Part shown: piece by piece, positions 16,347 to 25,735 of the stretch
Numbering within the stretch: position 1 is the stretch's first letter
How the letters are laid out: each line of letters starts with the position of its first letter
From: Rhizomonospora bruguierae
GTDB lineage: Bacteria > Actinomycetota > Actinomycetes > Mycobacteriales > Micromonosporaceae
Length of the DNA stretch: 64,000 nucleotides
Assembly (NCBI RefSeq): GCF_018397995.1
Contig: NZ_BBQH01000010.1
Span: 1 to 64,000, forward strand
Direction: 5' to 3'
Notes under the pieces: generated by a model
The model's input: the letters and a program-made list of their open reading frames with translations, nothing else
Database searches by the model: none
Told to the model about the DNA's origin: nothing
Program-made: the position numbers and the translations under genes

Positions 16347-16960
16347 GCCGCACCGGCTCCCGGCTCGGGGCGCGCGGACCGGGCCACCCGGACGGTCTGG
16401 CCGAGGTACAACAGGCCGGCGATCCAGTACAGGACCAGACCCCACCAGGCCAGGCCCCAGCCGATGGCGCCGGACACGGTGGCCGCCGTTCCGGTCAGCA
16501 CGTGCGCGAGCAGCAGCACCGGGAACGCGAACAGCAGGATGAAGGTGGCGGTCTTGCCCAGGTAGTGCACCTGCGGCGGGCCGTACCCGTACCGGCGCAG
16601 CACGGCCACGTTGACCGCGAGCACGGCCTCGCGGGCCAGCAGCGCCACGGTGAACGGCCAGGGCACCACCTCCCGGACCGTGAGGGCCAGCAGCGTGGCG
16701 AGGATGTAGAGCCGGTCGGCCAGCGGGTCCAGCAGCTCGCCGAGGCGGCTGACCTGGTTGAGCCGGCGCGCCACGTACCCGTCCACCCAGTCGCTGGTGC
16801 CGCCGACGGCCAGCACGACGATCGCGGCGACGTCCCGGTGCGCCACGAGGAACAGGTACAGGAAGAGCGGCACGCCGATCAGGCGGGCGAAGCTGATCGC
16901 GTTCGGCACCGTGAGGACCCGGTCGGTGCGGGCCGGTCCGGCGGGCGTTACGCGCGGCAC
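16343..16960 (-). CDS. CDP-alcohol phosphatidyltransferase, PgsA2-like
   Basis: A 205-residue integral membrane enzyme. The catalytic CDP-alcohol phosphotransferase motif D-x2-DG-x2-AR-x8-G-x3-D-x3-D is complete ([19 protein letters not shown], then LLDPLADR), and several hydrophobic helices follow. It transfers a phosphatidyl group from CDP-diacylglycerol to an alcohol; by synteny with Rv1822 the product may be phosphatidylglycerophosphate or cardiolipin. The GTG at 16960 has GGAGGGAGG upstream; an ATG at 17023 would add 21 low-complexity residues. It is first in the leftward Rv1822-1830-like operon. Confidence 0.88.
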   Translation of the reverse strand: MPRVTPAGPARTDRVLTVPNAISFARLIGVPLFLYLFLVAHRDVAAIVVLAVGGTSDWVDGYVARRLNQVSRLGELLDPLADRLYILATLLALTVREVVPWPFTVALLAREAVLAVNVAVLRRYGYGPPQVHYLGKTATFILLFAFPVLLLAHVLTGTAATVSGAIGWGLAWWGLVLYWIAGLLYLGQTVRVARSARPEPGAGAA

Positions 16961-17111
16961 CGGGCCTCCCTCCGTCGCCAGCACGGGCCATCCGCTGGCG
17001 CCGCCCCGGCCGGGCGCCGCCACCGCGCGAGCCTACCCGCCCGCGCGCGGACCGGTCGGCCGGGGCGGGCCGTGTCGCCGCCGCTGGCAGGTCCGCCGGC
17101 GGATCCCATCG

Positions 17112-17150
17112 GACGTTGTGAATCACACGGCCGGCCGGCGCGACAACGTC
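17112..17150. promoter_or_regulatory. Inverted repeat between divergent pgsA2-like operon and tex
   Basis: A perfect 8-bp inverted repeat GACGTTGT (17112-17119) / ACAACGTC (17143-17150) flanks a 23-nt centre that itself contains CGGCCGGCCG. It lies in the 240-bp gap between the two divergent starts and may be an operator or an element of overlapping promoters. No regulator is implied by the sequence. Confidence 0.4.
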
Positions 17151-17200
17151 ACACCGGAGCGGCAGAATGCTCGGCGACCGTCCGTCGTGAGGAAGTGAAC

Positions 17201-19528
17201 GTGTCACAGGTTTCGATATCGCAGCGGATCGCCGAGGAGCTGGCCGTCCGGGAGCGCCAGGTGGCGGCCGCGGTGGAGTTGCTCGACGGCGGCTCCACCG
17301 TGCCGTTCATCGCCCGGTACCGCAAGGAGGTGACCGGCAGCCTGGACGACGCGCAGTTGCGCACGCTGGAGGAGCGGCTGCGCTACCTGCGCGAACTGGA
17401 GGAGCGCCGCACGGCGATCCTGGAGTCGATCGAGAGCCAGGGCAAACTCGACGACGAACTGCGGGCGCAGATTCTCGCCGCCGACTCCAAGGCCCGGCTG
17501 GAGGACATCTACCTGCCGTACAAGCCCAAGCGGCGGACCAAGGCGCAGATCGCCCGGGAGGCCGGGCTGGAGCCGCTGGCGCAGGCGCTGCTGTCGGACC
17601 CGGCGCTCGAGCCGCGCGCCGCCGCCGAGGCGTACGTGGACGCGCAGAAGGGCGTCGCGGACGCGGCCGCCGCGCTGGACGGCGCCCGGGCGATCCTCAT
17701 CGAACGCTTCGGGGAGGACGCCGACCTGATCGGTGCCCTGCGCGAGCGGATGTGGTCGCGCGGCCGGCTGGTGGCGAAGGTCCGCGACGGGCGGGCCGAG
17801 GCCGGCGCCAAGTTCGCCGACTACTTCGACTTCGGTGAGCCGTTCACCAAGCTGCCCTCGCACCGGGTGCTCGCGATGTTCCGGGGCGAGAAGGAGGAGA
17901 TCCTCGACCTGACGCTGGAGCCGGAGGAGCCGCCCGTGGTGCCCGGCCCGAGCAGCTTCGAGGAGCGGATCGCGCACCGCTTCGGCATCGCCGACGCGGG
18001 CCGCCCGGGCGACCGCTGGCTGCTGGACACGGTCCGGCTGGGCTGGCGCACCCGGATCCTCGTCCACCTCGGCATCGACCTGCGGATGCGGCTGTGGCAG
18101 GCGGCCGAGGACGAGGCCGTGCGGGTGTTCGCCGCCAACCTGCGGGACCTGCTGCTGGCCGCCCCCGCGGGCACCCGGACCACGATGGGCCTGGACCCGG
18201 GCCTGCGCACCGGCGTGAAGGTCGCCGTCGTGGACGCCACCGGCAAGGTCGTGGCCACCGACACGATCTACCCGCACGAGCCGCGCCGGCAGTGGGACGC
18301 CTCGATCGCCACCCTGGAGCGGCTGGCCCGGGCGCACGGGGTCGAACTGGTCGCGATCGGCAACGGCACCGCGTCGCGGGAGACCGACCGGCTCGCCGCC
18401 GACCTGATCAAGCACCACCCCGACCTGAAGGTCACCAAGGTGGTCGTCTCGGAGGCGGGCGCGTCGGTCTACTCGGCCTCCGCGTACGCCTCGCAGGAAC
18501 TGCCGGACCTGGACGTCTCGCTGCGCGGCGCGGTCTCCATCGCCCGCCGCCTCCAGGACCCGCTCGCCGAACTGGTCAAGATCGACCCGAAGTCGATCGG
18601 CGTCGGCCAGTACCAGCACGACATCTCCGAGGCCAAGCTCTCCCGGTCGCTGGACGCGGTCGTCGAGGACTGCGTCAACGGCGTCGGGGTGGACCTGAAC
18701 ACCGCCTCGGTGCCGCTGCTGAAGCGGGTCTCCGGCATCGGCGAGGTGCTCGCGTACAACATCGTTCTGCACCGCGACGAGCACGGGCCGTTCCGCAGCC
18801 GCCAGGCGCTCAAGGGCGTCCCCCGGCTCGGTCCGAAGGCGTTCGAGCAGTGCGCCGGCTTCCTGCGCATCCCGAACGGCGACGACCCGCTGGATTCGTC
18901 GAGCGTGCACCCGGAGGCGTACCCGGTGGTCCGCCGGATCGTGACGGCGACCGAGAGTGACATCCGCTCGCTGATCGGCAACGGGTCGCTGCTGCGCGCG
19001 CTCAAGCCCGAGTCCTTTGTGGACGAGCACTTCGGCCTGCCCACCGTGACGGACATCCTCGCCGAGTTGGAGAAGCCGGGCCGGGACCCGCGCCCGGCGT
19101 TCAAGACGGCCACCTTCGCCGACGGCGTCGAGACCCTCGCGGACCTGCGCCCCGGCATGGTGCTGGAGGGCGTGGTCACCAACGTGGCCGCGTTCGGCGC
19201 GTTCGTCGACGTCGGCGTCCACCAGGACGGCCTGGTGCACGTCTCGGCCATGTCCCGCACGTTCGTCAAGGACCCCCGGGACGTGGCCAAGCCGGGCGAC
19301 GTGGTCAAGGTCAAGGTGTTGGACGTGGACATCCCGCGCAAGCGCATCTCGCTGACCATGCGCCTGGAGGACGAGGCGACCCCGGCGGCCGGCGGCGACC
19401 GGCGCGGCGGGGAGCGCGGCCAGCGCGGCGGCCAACAGCAGCGGGGCGGCCAGCAGCGGGGCGGTGGCCGGCAGGCGCCGGCGGACACCGCGCTCGCGGA
19501 CGCGCTGCGCCGGGCCGGCCTGGCCTGA
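17201..19528 (+). CDS. tex: Tex-family RNA-binding transcription accessory protein
   Basis: A 775-residue protein with the full Tex architecture. The N-terminal Tex helical region includes [41 protein letters not shown] and [14 protein letters not shown]. The YqgF/RNase-H-like domain has [23 protein letters not shown] helix-hairpin-helix region follows ([44 protein letters not shown]). The S1 domain reads [33 protein letters not shown] Gly/Gln/Arg-rich tail ends the protein. The GTG at 17201 has GAGGAAG 5 nt upstream. It acts in the cytoplasm on nucleic acid and transcription; the exact role is unresolved. Confidence 0.96.
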   Translation: MSQVSISQRIAEELAVRERQVAAAVELLDGGSTVPFIARYRKEVTGSLDDAQLRTLEERLRYLRELEERRTAILESIESQGKLDDELRAQILAADSKARLEDIYLPYKPKRRTKAQIAREAGLEPLAQALLSDPALEPRAAAEAYVDAQKGVADAAAALDGARAILIERFGEDADLIGALRERMWSRGRLVAKVRDGRAEAGAKFADYFDFGEPFTKLPSHRVLAMFRGEKEEILDLTLEPEEPPVVPGPSSFEERIAHRFGIADAGRPGDRWLLDTVRLGWRTRILVHLGIDLRMRLWQAAEDEAVRVFAANLRDLLLAAPAGTRTTMGLDPGLRTGVKVAVVDATGKVVATDTIYPHEPRRQWDASIATLERLARAHGVELVAIGNGTASRETDRLAADLIKHHPDLKVTKVVVSEAGASVYSASAYASQELPDLDVSLRGAVSIARRLQDPLAELVKIDPKSIGVGQYQHDISEAKLSRSLDAVVEDCVNGVGVDLNTASVPLLKRVSGIGEVLAYNIVLHRDEHGPFRSRQALKGVPRLGPKAFEQCAGFLRIPNGDDPLDSSSVHPEAYPVVRRIVTATESDIRSLIGNGSLLRALKPESFVDEHFGLPTVTDILAELEKPGRDPRPAFKTATFADGVETLADLRPGMVLEGVVTNVAAFGAFVDVGVHQDGLVHVSAMSRTFVKDPRDVAKPGDVVKVKVLDVDIPRKRISLTMRLEDEATPAAGGDRRGGERGQRGGQQQRGGQQRGGGRQAPADTALADALRRAGLA

Positions 19529-19531
19529 GGG

Positions 19532-20497
19532 TCAGCGGGGCAGGAAGGAGCCGTCGCGGGTGCGGGACTTGAGGCGGGTGGTCGGCATGGCCGGGGCGGG
19601 CAGCGGCTCGTCCGGGTCGTCGGCCACCGCGCCGAAGCGCCGGCCGGCCATCCAGTCCTCGCGGGCGGCGACGATCTCGTCGTGGTCGCGGGCGACGAAG
19701 TTCCACCACATCACCAGTGGCTCCGCGAACGGCTCGCCGCCGAGCAGGAACAGCCGCGCCGGCCGGTCGGCCTCGACGGTCAGTTCTGGGCGGTCCGTGC
19801 CGAGGTAGAGCAGGGAGCCACGCTCCAGCGGCACGCCGGCAACCCGCGCCGCGCCGGTCATGGCGAGCATCCCGTACTCGAAGGAGCGCTCCAGCGGCAG
19901 GCGCACCGACGCGCCGGCGGGCAGGAGGATCTCGACCCCCAGGATCGGCGTGTGCACCCGCGCCGGCGACGCCTCGCCGGCCAGCGAGCCGACGACCACG
20001 GTCATGGTCGCGCCGGCCTCGCTGACCACCGGTACGGCCGGGTGGTGCTCGAAGCGCGGCGGGGTGTGCCGGGCGTCCTCGGGCAGCGCGATCCACAACT
20101 GGATGCCGTGCATCGACGGCGGGCGCACGGGCGGCGAGTTCTCCGAATGCGCGATGCCCCGGCCGGCGGTCATGAGGTTGAGTTGGCCCGGGGCGACCGG
20201 CTGGACGCTGCCGACGCTGTCCCGGTGCAGGATCTCCCCTTCCACCAGCCAGCTCACCGTCTGGAGACCGGTGTGCGGGTGCGGCGCGACCCGCATGCCC
20301 GGGCTGGTGGACACGTCGTCGGGTCCGAAGTGGTCGACGAAGCACCAGGCGCCCACCATCCGTCGGGCGCGTTGCGGCAGCAGCCGGCGGACCGTCGTGT
20401 ACCGGCCGATCGGCACGTCGTGGCCCGGCAACAGCAGGTTGGTCGGCGCACCGGCCAGCGTGACCGTCTCGGCGGGTCCGTGCTCCACGGTGGTCAT
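19532..20497 (-). CDS. Pirin-family metal-binding cupin protein
   Basis: A 321-residue two-cupin pirin. The metal site is intact: His residues in VAPHPHTGLQTVSWLVEGE and the His/Glu of GRGIAHSENSP. FVDHFGPDD and PGQLNLMTAGRGI are family hallmarks, and the C-terminal cupin ends with GEPFAEPLVMWWNFVARDHDEI. Bacterial pirins include quercetinases and regulators; the substrate is not predictable. It is convergent with tex, with 3 nt between the two stops, and divergent from the ABC-F gene. Confidence 0.93.
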   Translation of the reverse strand: MTTVEHGPAETVTLAGAPTNLLLPGHDVPIGRYTTVRRLLPQRARRMVGAWCFVDHFGPDDVSTSPGMRVAPHPHTGLQTVSWLVEGEILHRDSVGSVQPVAPGQLNLMTAGRGIAHSENSPPVRPPSMHGIQLWIALPEDARHTPPRFEHHPAVPVVSEAGATMTVVVGSLAGEASPARVHTPILGVEILLPAGASVRLPLERSFEYGMLAMTGAARVAGVPLERGSLLYLGTDRPELTVEADRPARLFLLGGEPFAEPLVMWWNFVARDHDEIVAAREDWMAGRRFGAVADDPDEPLPAPAMPTTRLKSRTRDGSFLPR

Positions 20498-20622
20498 GCC
20501 CGCAATCTACGCCGCCCGCCGGTAGTGGGCTCCCGCTCGGCGCGCCGCACCGCACGAGGGGGCGAGTGCGGCACAGCCCGTAAGGCGTCCTAGGAGGCTG
20601 GGAATCGGTAGGATTGCGGATC

Positions 20623-22317
20623 ATGAGCGCGACGCTGATCGCCAGGGATCTCACCGCCGGGCACGGCGACCGGGTGCTGTTCTCGGACCTGGAGCTGGTG
20701 GTCGCGCCGGGCGACGTGGTCGGGTTGGTGGGCGCCAACGGGGCCGGCAAGTCGACGCTGCTGCGGTCGCTGGCCGGGCTGGTCCCCCTGGAGCGGGGCA
20801 CGGTTCAGTTGAACCCGCCCACCGCCACCGTCGGGTACCTGCCGCAGGAGCCGGAGCGGCGAGCGGGTGAGACGGTGCGGGATCTCCTGGGCCGGCGTAC
20901 CGGCGTCGCGGCCGCGCAGGCGGTGCTCGACGCGGCGACGGAGGCGCTGGCGGCACAGCGGCCGGGCGCGGACGACGCGTACGCCGCGGCGCTGGAACGC
21001 TGGCTCAACCTGGGCGGGGCGGACCTGGACGAGCGCGCCGAGCAGGTCGCCGACGAGGTGGGGCTGGGGGTGCGGCTGGACCAGCCGATGACCACCCTCT
21101 CGGGCGGCCAGGCGGCCCGGGCCGGGACGGCGTCGCTGCTGCTCAGCCGGTATGACATCTTCCTGCTGGACGAGCCGACCAACGACCTGGACCTGGCCGG
21201 CCTGGACCGGCTGGAAAGCTTCGTGACCGGGCTGCGGGCCGGGACGGTGCTGGTCAGCCACGACCGGGAGTTCCTGACCCGAACCGTGACCCGGGTGGTG
21301 GAACTGGACCTGGCGCAGCAGCGGGTGCGCCACTACGGCGGCGGGTACGAGGGGTACCTGGTGGAGCGGGAAACGGCCCGCCGGCACGCGCGGGAGCAGT
21401 ACGAGGAGTACGCGGACACGCGGGCGGCGCTGGAGGCCCGGGCCCGGATGCAGCGCGCGTGGATGGAGAAGGGCGTCCGCAACGCGCGCCGCAAGGCGAC
21501 CGACCCGGACAAGCACGTGAAGCACTTCCGGGGCGAGACGGCGGAGAAGCAGGCCGCCAAGGCGCGGCAGACGGAGCGGCTGATCGAGCGGCTGGACGTG
21601 GTCGAGGAGCCGCGCAAGGAGTGGGAACTGCGGATGGAGATTGCCGCTGCGCCGCGCTCCGGCGCGGTCGTCGCGGCCCTCCGCGACGCGGTCGTCCGCC
21701 TCGGCGCCCCCGGCGGGGACGCCGCCGCCACCGGCGGTGGCGAGGCGGGCTCGGCGGGGCGGGGGTTCACGCTCGGCCCGGTGACGTTGCAGATCGACTG
21801 GGCGGACCGGGTGGCGATCACCGGGGCGAACGGGTCCGGGAAGAGCACACTGCTGGGCGCGCTGCTGGGCCGGGTCCCGCTGGACGAGGGGCAGGCTTCG
21901 CTCGGGCCCGGCGTGATCGTGGGCGAGGTGGACCAGGCGCGCGGGCTGTTCCTCGGCGACGAGCCGCTGGTGGACGCGTTCCGGGCGGCGGTTCCGGCGA
22001 TGCCGCCGGCGGACGCGCGGACGCTGCTGGCGAAGTTCGGCCTGCGCCGCGACCACGTGCTGCGCCCGGCCGCGACGCTATCGCCGGGCGAGCGTACCCG
22101 GGCGGCGCTGGCGCTGCTCCAGGCGCGCGGGGTCAACCTGCTGGTCCTGGACGAGCCGACCAACCACCTGGACCTGCCGGCCATCGAGCAACTCGAGTCG
22201 GCGTTGGCCAGCTACCCGGGGACGCTGCTGCTGGTGACCCACGACCGCCGGATGCTGGCGGCGGTGCACACCACGCGGCACCTGGTGGTGCGGGACGGCC
22301 GGGTCACGGACGGATGA
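20623..22317 (+). CDS. ABC-F family ATP-binding protein
   Basis: A 564-residue soluble protein with two ABC domains and no membrane segment. The N-domain has Walker A GANGAGKSTLL, signature LSGGQAARAG and Walker B IFLLDEPTNDLDLAGL. The linker (residues ~240-340) is rich in Arg/Lys/Glu, with an extended helical segment RRHAREQYEEYADTRAALEA. The C-domain has GANGSGKSTLL, LSPGERTRAALALL and VLDEPTNHLDLPAI. ABC-F proteins act on the ribosome as translation factors or antibiotic-protection factors; the second signature LSPGE is non-canonical. Which subtype it is cannot be told. Confidence 0.92.
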   Translation: MSATLIARDLTAGHGDRVLFSDLELVVAPGDVVGLVGANGAGKSTLLRSLAGLVPLERGTVQLNPPTATVGYLPQEPERRAGETVRDLLGRRTGVAAAQAVLDAATEALAAQRPGADDAYAAALERWLNLGGADLDERAEQVADEVGLGVRLDQPMTTLSGGQAARAGTASLLLSRYDIFLLDEPTNDLDLAGLDRLESFVTGLRAGTVLVSHDREFLTRTVTRVVELDLAQQRVRHYGGGYEGYLVERETARRHAREQYEEYADTRAALEARARMQRAWMEKGVRNARRKATDPDKHVKHFRGETAEKQAAKARQTERLIERLDVVEEPRKEWELRMEIAAAPRSGAVVAALRDAVVRLGAPGGDAAATGGGEAGSAGRGFTLGPVTLQIDWADRVAITGANGSGKSTLLGALLGRVPLDEGQASLGPGVIVGEVDQARGLFLGDEPLVDAFRAAVPAMPPADARTLLAKFGLRRDHVLRPAATLSPGERTRAALALLQARGVNLLVLDEPTNHLDLPAIEQLESALASYPGTLLLVTHDRRMLAAVHTTRHLVVRDGRVTDG

Positions 22318-23374
22318 GCCGGATGCCGGGCGGCGTGGGGCCGTCCACGGCCATCAGCGCCGCCGGCGCCTCCTCCAGGGTCAGCCCGCCGGTGACCAAG
22401 TCGCCGGGGCGCAGTCGGCCGTCCGTGATGAGGCGCAGCATCTCCGGGTAGGCGTGGGCGGGCATGCCGTGGCTGCCCAGGATCTCCAGCTCGCGGGCGA
22501 TGACCAGGTGCATCGGCACGGCGGTGGGCGACGGCAGCAGCCCGACCTGGACGTGCCGGCCCCGCACCCGCAGGCTCGCGACCGACGCGGCGCAGGTGGC
22601 GGCGCTGCCGAGGGCGTCGATCGACAGGTGGGCGCCGCCGCCCGTCACCTCCCGCACCGCGGCGACCACGCCGGAGCCGGTCGCCGCGTCGCCGACCCCG
22701 CCGCCGGCGGCCGCGGCGGCGGCGGAGCCATTGACGACGGCGGTGGCGCCGCAGCGCCGGGCCAGGTCCAGCGCCGCGGGCGACACGTCCACGGCGACCG
22801 TACGGGCACCGGCGGCGGCCGCGATCAGCAGCGCGGACAGGCCCACCCCGCCGCAGCCGTAGACCGCCACCCACTCCCCCGGCCGCGCCCGGCCCTGCGC
22901 CACCACGGCCCGGAACGCGGTCGCGAAGCGGCAGCCGAGGCTCGCCGCGGCGTCGTGGTCGAGGTCGTCCGGCAGGCGGACCAGGTTGATGTCGGCCTCC
23001 CGCACCACCACGTACTCGGCGAACGAGCCCCAGTGGGTGAACCCGGGCTGGGTCTGCCGCTCGCAGACCTGCTGCTGGCCGGCGAGGCAGGCGGGGCAGC
23101 GCCCGCAGGCGCACACGAACGGCGCGGTGACCCGGTCGCCGGGCCGCCACCCGCGCACCTCGGCGCCCACGGCCGCGACCTCCCCGGCGAACTCGTGCCC
23201 GGGCACGTGCGGCAGGACGATGTCCGGGTCGTGGCCGCGCCAGCCGTGCCAGTCGCTGCGGCACAGGCCGGTCGCGGCGACCCGGATGACCGCGCCGTCG
23301 GGCGGCGGCACCGGGTCGGGCACCGCACGCACCCGGGGCGGTTGACCGAAGTCCTCGAACATCACGGCACGCAC
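22304..23374 (-). CDS. Zinc-dependent alcohol dehydrogenase (MDR family)
   Basis: A 356-residue medium-chain dehydrogenase. The catalytic zinc region is GLCRSDWHGW and GHEFAGEV, and the structural-zinc loop has four cysteines (CACGRCPACLAGQQQVC). The NAD-binding motif is VYGCGGVGLSALLIA, followed by VAVDVSPAALDLARRCGA. A run of Ala/Gly residues (~200-215) interrupts the Rossmann domain. The GTG at 23374 gives the typical family N-terminus MRAVMFEDFG. Its 3' end overlaps the ABC-F gene by 14 nt (convergent), and its start lies only 17 bp from the divergent ankyrin gene. Confidence 0.92.
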   Translation of the reverse strand: MRAVMFEDFGQPPRVRAVPDPVPPPDGAVIRVAATGLCRSDWHGWRGHDPDIVLPHVPGHEFAGEVAAVGAEVRGWRPGDRVTAPFVCACGRCPACLAGQQQVCERQTQPGFTHWGSFAEYVVVREADINLVRLPDDLDHDAAASLGCRFATAFRAVVAQGRARPGEWVAVYGCGGVGLSALLIAAAAGARTVAVDVSPAALDLARRCGATAVVNGSAAAAAAGGGVGDAATGSGVVAAVREVTGGGAHLSIDALGSAATCAASVASLRVRGRHVQVGLLPSPTAVPMHLVIARELEILGSHGMPAHAYPEMLRLITDGRLRPGDLVTGGLTLEEAPAALMAVDGPTPPGIRLIRP

Positions 23375-23379
23375 GCACC

Positions 23380-23385
23380 TAGGCT
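23380..23385 (+). promoter_or_regulatory. -10 element of a leaderless transcript (ankyrin gene)
   Basis: TAGGCT ends 6 nt before the GTG start at 23392, the spacing seen for leaderless actinobacterial mRNAs. It lies in the 17-bp gap between two divergent start codons and overlaps a CCTAGG palindrome. No good -35 is visible. Confidence 0.5.
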
Positions 23386-23391
23386 GGACCC

Positions 23392-23787
23392 GTGGCCGAG
23401 GATCCCGACGCCGACACGCTGGCGGCCGCCCGCCGGATGTTCGCCCTCGCCCGGGACGGGCGCACCGACGAGCTGGCCGGCTACGTCGACGCGGGCCTGC
23501 CGGTGAACCTGACCAACGACAAGGGCGACAGCCTGCTGCTGCTCGCGGCGCACCACGACCACCCGGCGACGGTCCGGGCGCTGCTGGCCCGGGGCGCGAA
23601 CGCGGACCGGTACAACGACCGGGGGCAGACCCCGCTGAGCGCCGCGGTGCTGCGGCGGTCCCGCGAGTCGGTCGAGGCGCTCCTGTCGGCCGGTGCGGAC
23701 CCGCGCGCCGGCGGCGCGTCGGCGGTCGAGACCGCACGCCGGTACAACCTGCCCGAGATGTTGGCGCTCCTGGAGGGCCGCGCCTGA
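23392..23787 (+). CDS. Ankyrin-repeat protein
   Basis: A 131-residue protein of ankyrin repeats: DELAGYVDAGLPVNLTNDKGDSLLLLAAHHDHPATVRALLARGA, then NADRYNDRGQTPLSAAVLRRSRESVEALLSAGADP, and a final degenerate repeat RYNLPEMLALLE. It lacks a signal peptide and any catalytic domain, so it is probably a cytoplasmic protein-binding scaffold. The start is GTG, 6 nt after a -10 box, so the message is probably leaderless. Confidence 0.88.
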   Translation: MAEDPDADTLAAARRMFALARDGRTDELAGYVDAGLPVNLTNDKGDSLLLLAAHHDHPATVRALLARGANADRYNDRGQTPLSAAVLRRSRESVEALLSAGADPRAGGASAVETARRYNLPEMLALLEGRA

Positions 23788-23897
23788 CCCCGGCACGCCC
23801 GGGTACCTGTCCGGCGGCGCCGCCCGGCCCGACCGTGAGTCTTCCGATCGGGTAACGGATCGGCCGGCGTCCTCGGTGGGTGGTGGCGCCCGCGACG

Positions 23898-23903
23898 TAC
23901 TGT
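23898..23903 (+). promoter_or_regulatory. -10 element of a leaderless transcript (ABC exporter)
   Basis: TACTGT is followed by 7 nt and then the GTG of the ABC exporter at 23911, the spacing of a leaderless start. No ribosome-binding site precedes that GTG. Confidence 0.5.
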
Positions 23904-23910
23904 TCACGGC

Positions 23911-25662
23911 GTGAACGGGGAGAATCCCACGGATCGGCCGACCTGGCGGGTCCTTTTGTCATATGTTCGCCCGTATCGGTGGAGCCTGGTCGTCGGCGGT
24001 GCGCTCAGCCTGGTGACCGGCGCCTCCGGGCTGGCGCTGCCGCTGGTCGCCCGCGCGCTGATCGACGACCTGGGCGCCGGCCGCTCGGTGACCGGCCTGC
24101 TGCTGCTGATGACGCTGCTGGTGCTGGCCAACGCCGGCATCGGGGCGGTCGGCGCGTACGTGCTGCGCCGCACCGCCGAGTCGGTGGTGCTCACCGCCCG
24201 GCGCACGCTCACCGCCCGGCTGCTGCGGCTGAGCATCCCCGCGCTGGACCGCAGCGAGCCCGGCGACCTGATGTCCCGGGTCACCGCCGATACCACGCTG
24301 CTGCGCGAGGTCACCACGTCCGCCCTGGTCGGCGGCGTGACCGGGGTGGTGACCGTGGTCGCCACGGTGGTCCTGATGGCGCTGCTGGACCCGGTCCTGC
24401 TGCTGGTCACGCTGACCGCGCTGGTGCTGGCGGGCGTGGTGATCGGCCTCGTGGTACCGCGGATCAACCGGGCGGCGCGGCGGGCGCAGGAGTCGGTCGG
24501 CGTGATGGGCGCGGCGCTGGAGCGGCTGTTCGGCGCGTTCCGGACGGTCAAGGCGTCCGGCGCGGAGCACCGGGAGGGCGAGCGGATCCAGGCCGCCGCC
24601 ACCGAGGCGTGGCGGGCCAGCGTGCGGGCCGCGAAGTGGTCGGCGCTGGCCGGGAACACCGCCGGCCTGGCCGCCCAGGCGGCGTTCATCGCCGTGCTCA
24701 GCGTGGGCGGCGCCCGGGTGGCCAGCGGACACATCAACGTGGGCACGCTGGTGGCGTTCCTGCTGTACGTGTTCTACCTCATGGCCCCGATCGGCCAACT
24801 GGTGCAGACGGTGACCCAGTACCAGATCGGCGCCGCCGCCGTCGGGCGCATCCAGGAGGCGGAGCGGCTGCCGGTCGAGCCCGAGGCGGTCCCGTCGGGC
24901 CTGCCGCCGGCCGGCGCCCACCCGGCCTCGGTCGGCTTCGAGGACGTGCGGTTCCGGTACCGGGACGAGTTGCCCGAGGTGCACCACGGGGTCACGTTCG
25001 CGGTGCCGCCGGGCGGCATGACCGCGTTCGTGGGCCCCTCCGGCGCCGGCAAGACGACCGTCTTCTCGCTGATCGAGCGGTTCTACCGGCCGGACGCGGG
25101 CCGGATCACGCTGGACGGGCGGGATCTGCGGGACTGGCCGGTCGCCGAGTTGCGGGCCGCGATCGGGTACGTGGAGCAGGACGCGCCGGTGCTGTCCGGG
25201 TCGCTGCGGGAGAACCTGCTCTACGGCGCGCCGGACGCGACCGAGGAGCGCCTGTGCGAGGTGCTGCGCACGGCCAGGCTCGACGGGCTGGTCGCCCGCC
25301 TCCCGGAGGGCCTGGAGACGGCGGTCGGGCACCGCGGCACCAAGCTGTCCGGTGGCGAGCGCCAGCGGGTCGCGATCGCCCGGGCGCTGCTGCGCCGGCC
25401 GCGGCTGCTCCTGCTGGACGAGGCCACCTCGCAACTCGACGCGGTGAACGAGGCGGCGCTGCGGGAGACCGTGGCGGACGCGGCCAGGTCCACCACCGTG
25501 CTGGTGGTGGCGCACCGGCTGTCCACGGTCACCATGGCCGACCGGATCGTGGTGATGGACGCCGGCAAGGTGCGGGCAGTCGGCACCCACGCGGAACTGG
25601 TCGCCGCGGACCCGCTCTACGCCGAACTGGCGGCGACCCAGTTCCTGGCGACCGCCTCGTGA
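23911..25662 (+). CDS. ABC exporter, fused membrane and ATPase domains
   Basis: A 583-residue half-transporter of the MsbA/LmrA type. Six membrane helices occupy residues ~20-310, with the coupling segment [22 protein letters not shown]. The ATPase domain follows: Walker [20 protein letters not shown]-loop [21 protein letters not shown], signature [16 protein letters not shown], Walker [14 protein letters not shown]-loop VVAHRLSTV. It would act as a homodimer exporting lipids, drugs or peptides; the substrate is unknown. It follows the ankyrin gene by 123 nt. Confidence 0.93.
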   Translation: MNGENPTDRPTWRVLLSYVRPYRWSLVVGGALSLVTGASGLALPLVARALIDDLGAGRSVTGLLLLMTLLVLANAGIGAVGAYVLRRTAESVVLTARRTLTARLLRLSIPALDRSEPGDLMSRVTADTTLLREVTTSALVGGVTGVVTVVATVVLMALLDPVLLLVTLTALVLAGVVIGLVVPRINRAARRAQESVGVMGAALERLFGAFRTVKASGAEHREGERIQAAATEAWRASVRAAKWSALAGNTAGLAAQAAFIAVLSVGGARVASGHINVGTLVAFLLYVFYLMAPIGQLVQTVTQYQIGAAAVGRIQEAERLPVEPEAVPSGLPPAGAHPASVGFEDVRFRYRDELPEVHHGVTFAVPPGGMTAFVGPSGAGKTTVFSLIERFYRPDAGRITLDGRDLRDWPVAELRAAIGYVEQDAPVLSGSLRENLLYGAPDATEERLCEVLRTARLDGLVARLPEGLETAVGHRGTKLSGGERQRVAIARALLRRPRLLLLDEATSQLDAVNEAALRETVADAARSTTVLVVAHRLSTVTMADRIVVMDAGKVRAVGTHAELVAADPLYAELAATQFLATAS

Positions 25663-25678
25663 GCTGACCCGCCGCGGT

Positions 25679-25707
25679 GCCGCCGAGCGACTCCGCTCGA
25701 CGGCGGC
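25679..25707. terminator. Stem-loop between convergent genes
   Basis: GCCGCC and GAGCG (25679-25689) pair with CGCTC and GGCGGC (25694-25707) around a 4-nt loop, with a small bulge. It lies between the ABC exporter stop and the stop of the leftward catabolic operon, as expected for a bidirectional terminator lacking a U-tract. Confidence 0.5.
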
Positions 25708-25735
25708 CGGCGGCGCTCTCCGGTTGGCCGCCGGG

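Noticed and set aside
16298-17200. An upstream extension of the tex frame by about 300 residues
   Set aside because: It runs antisense through the phosphatidyltransferase gene; the GTG at 17201 has a ribosome-binding site and begins at the conserved Tex N-terminus.
17204-19435. A 743-codon frame antisense to tex
   Set aside because: It is a shadow of the real gene caused by high GC at third positions; its Arg/Gly/Val-rich product has no domain, while the opposite strand encodes full-length Tex.
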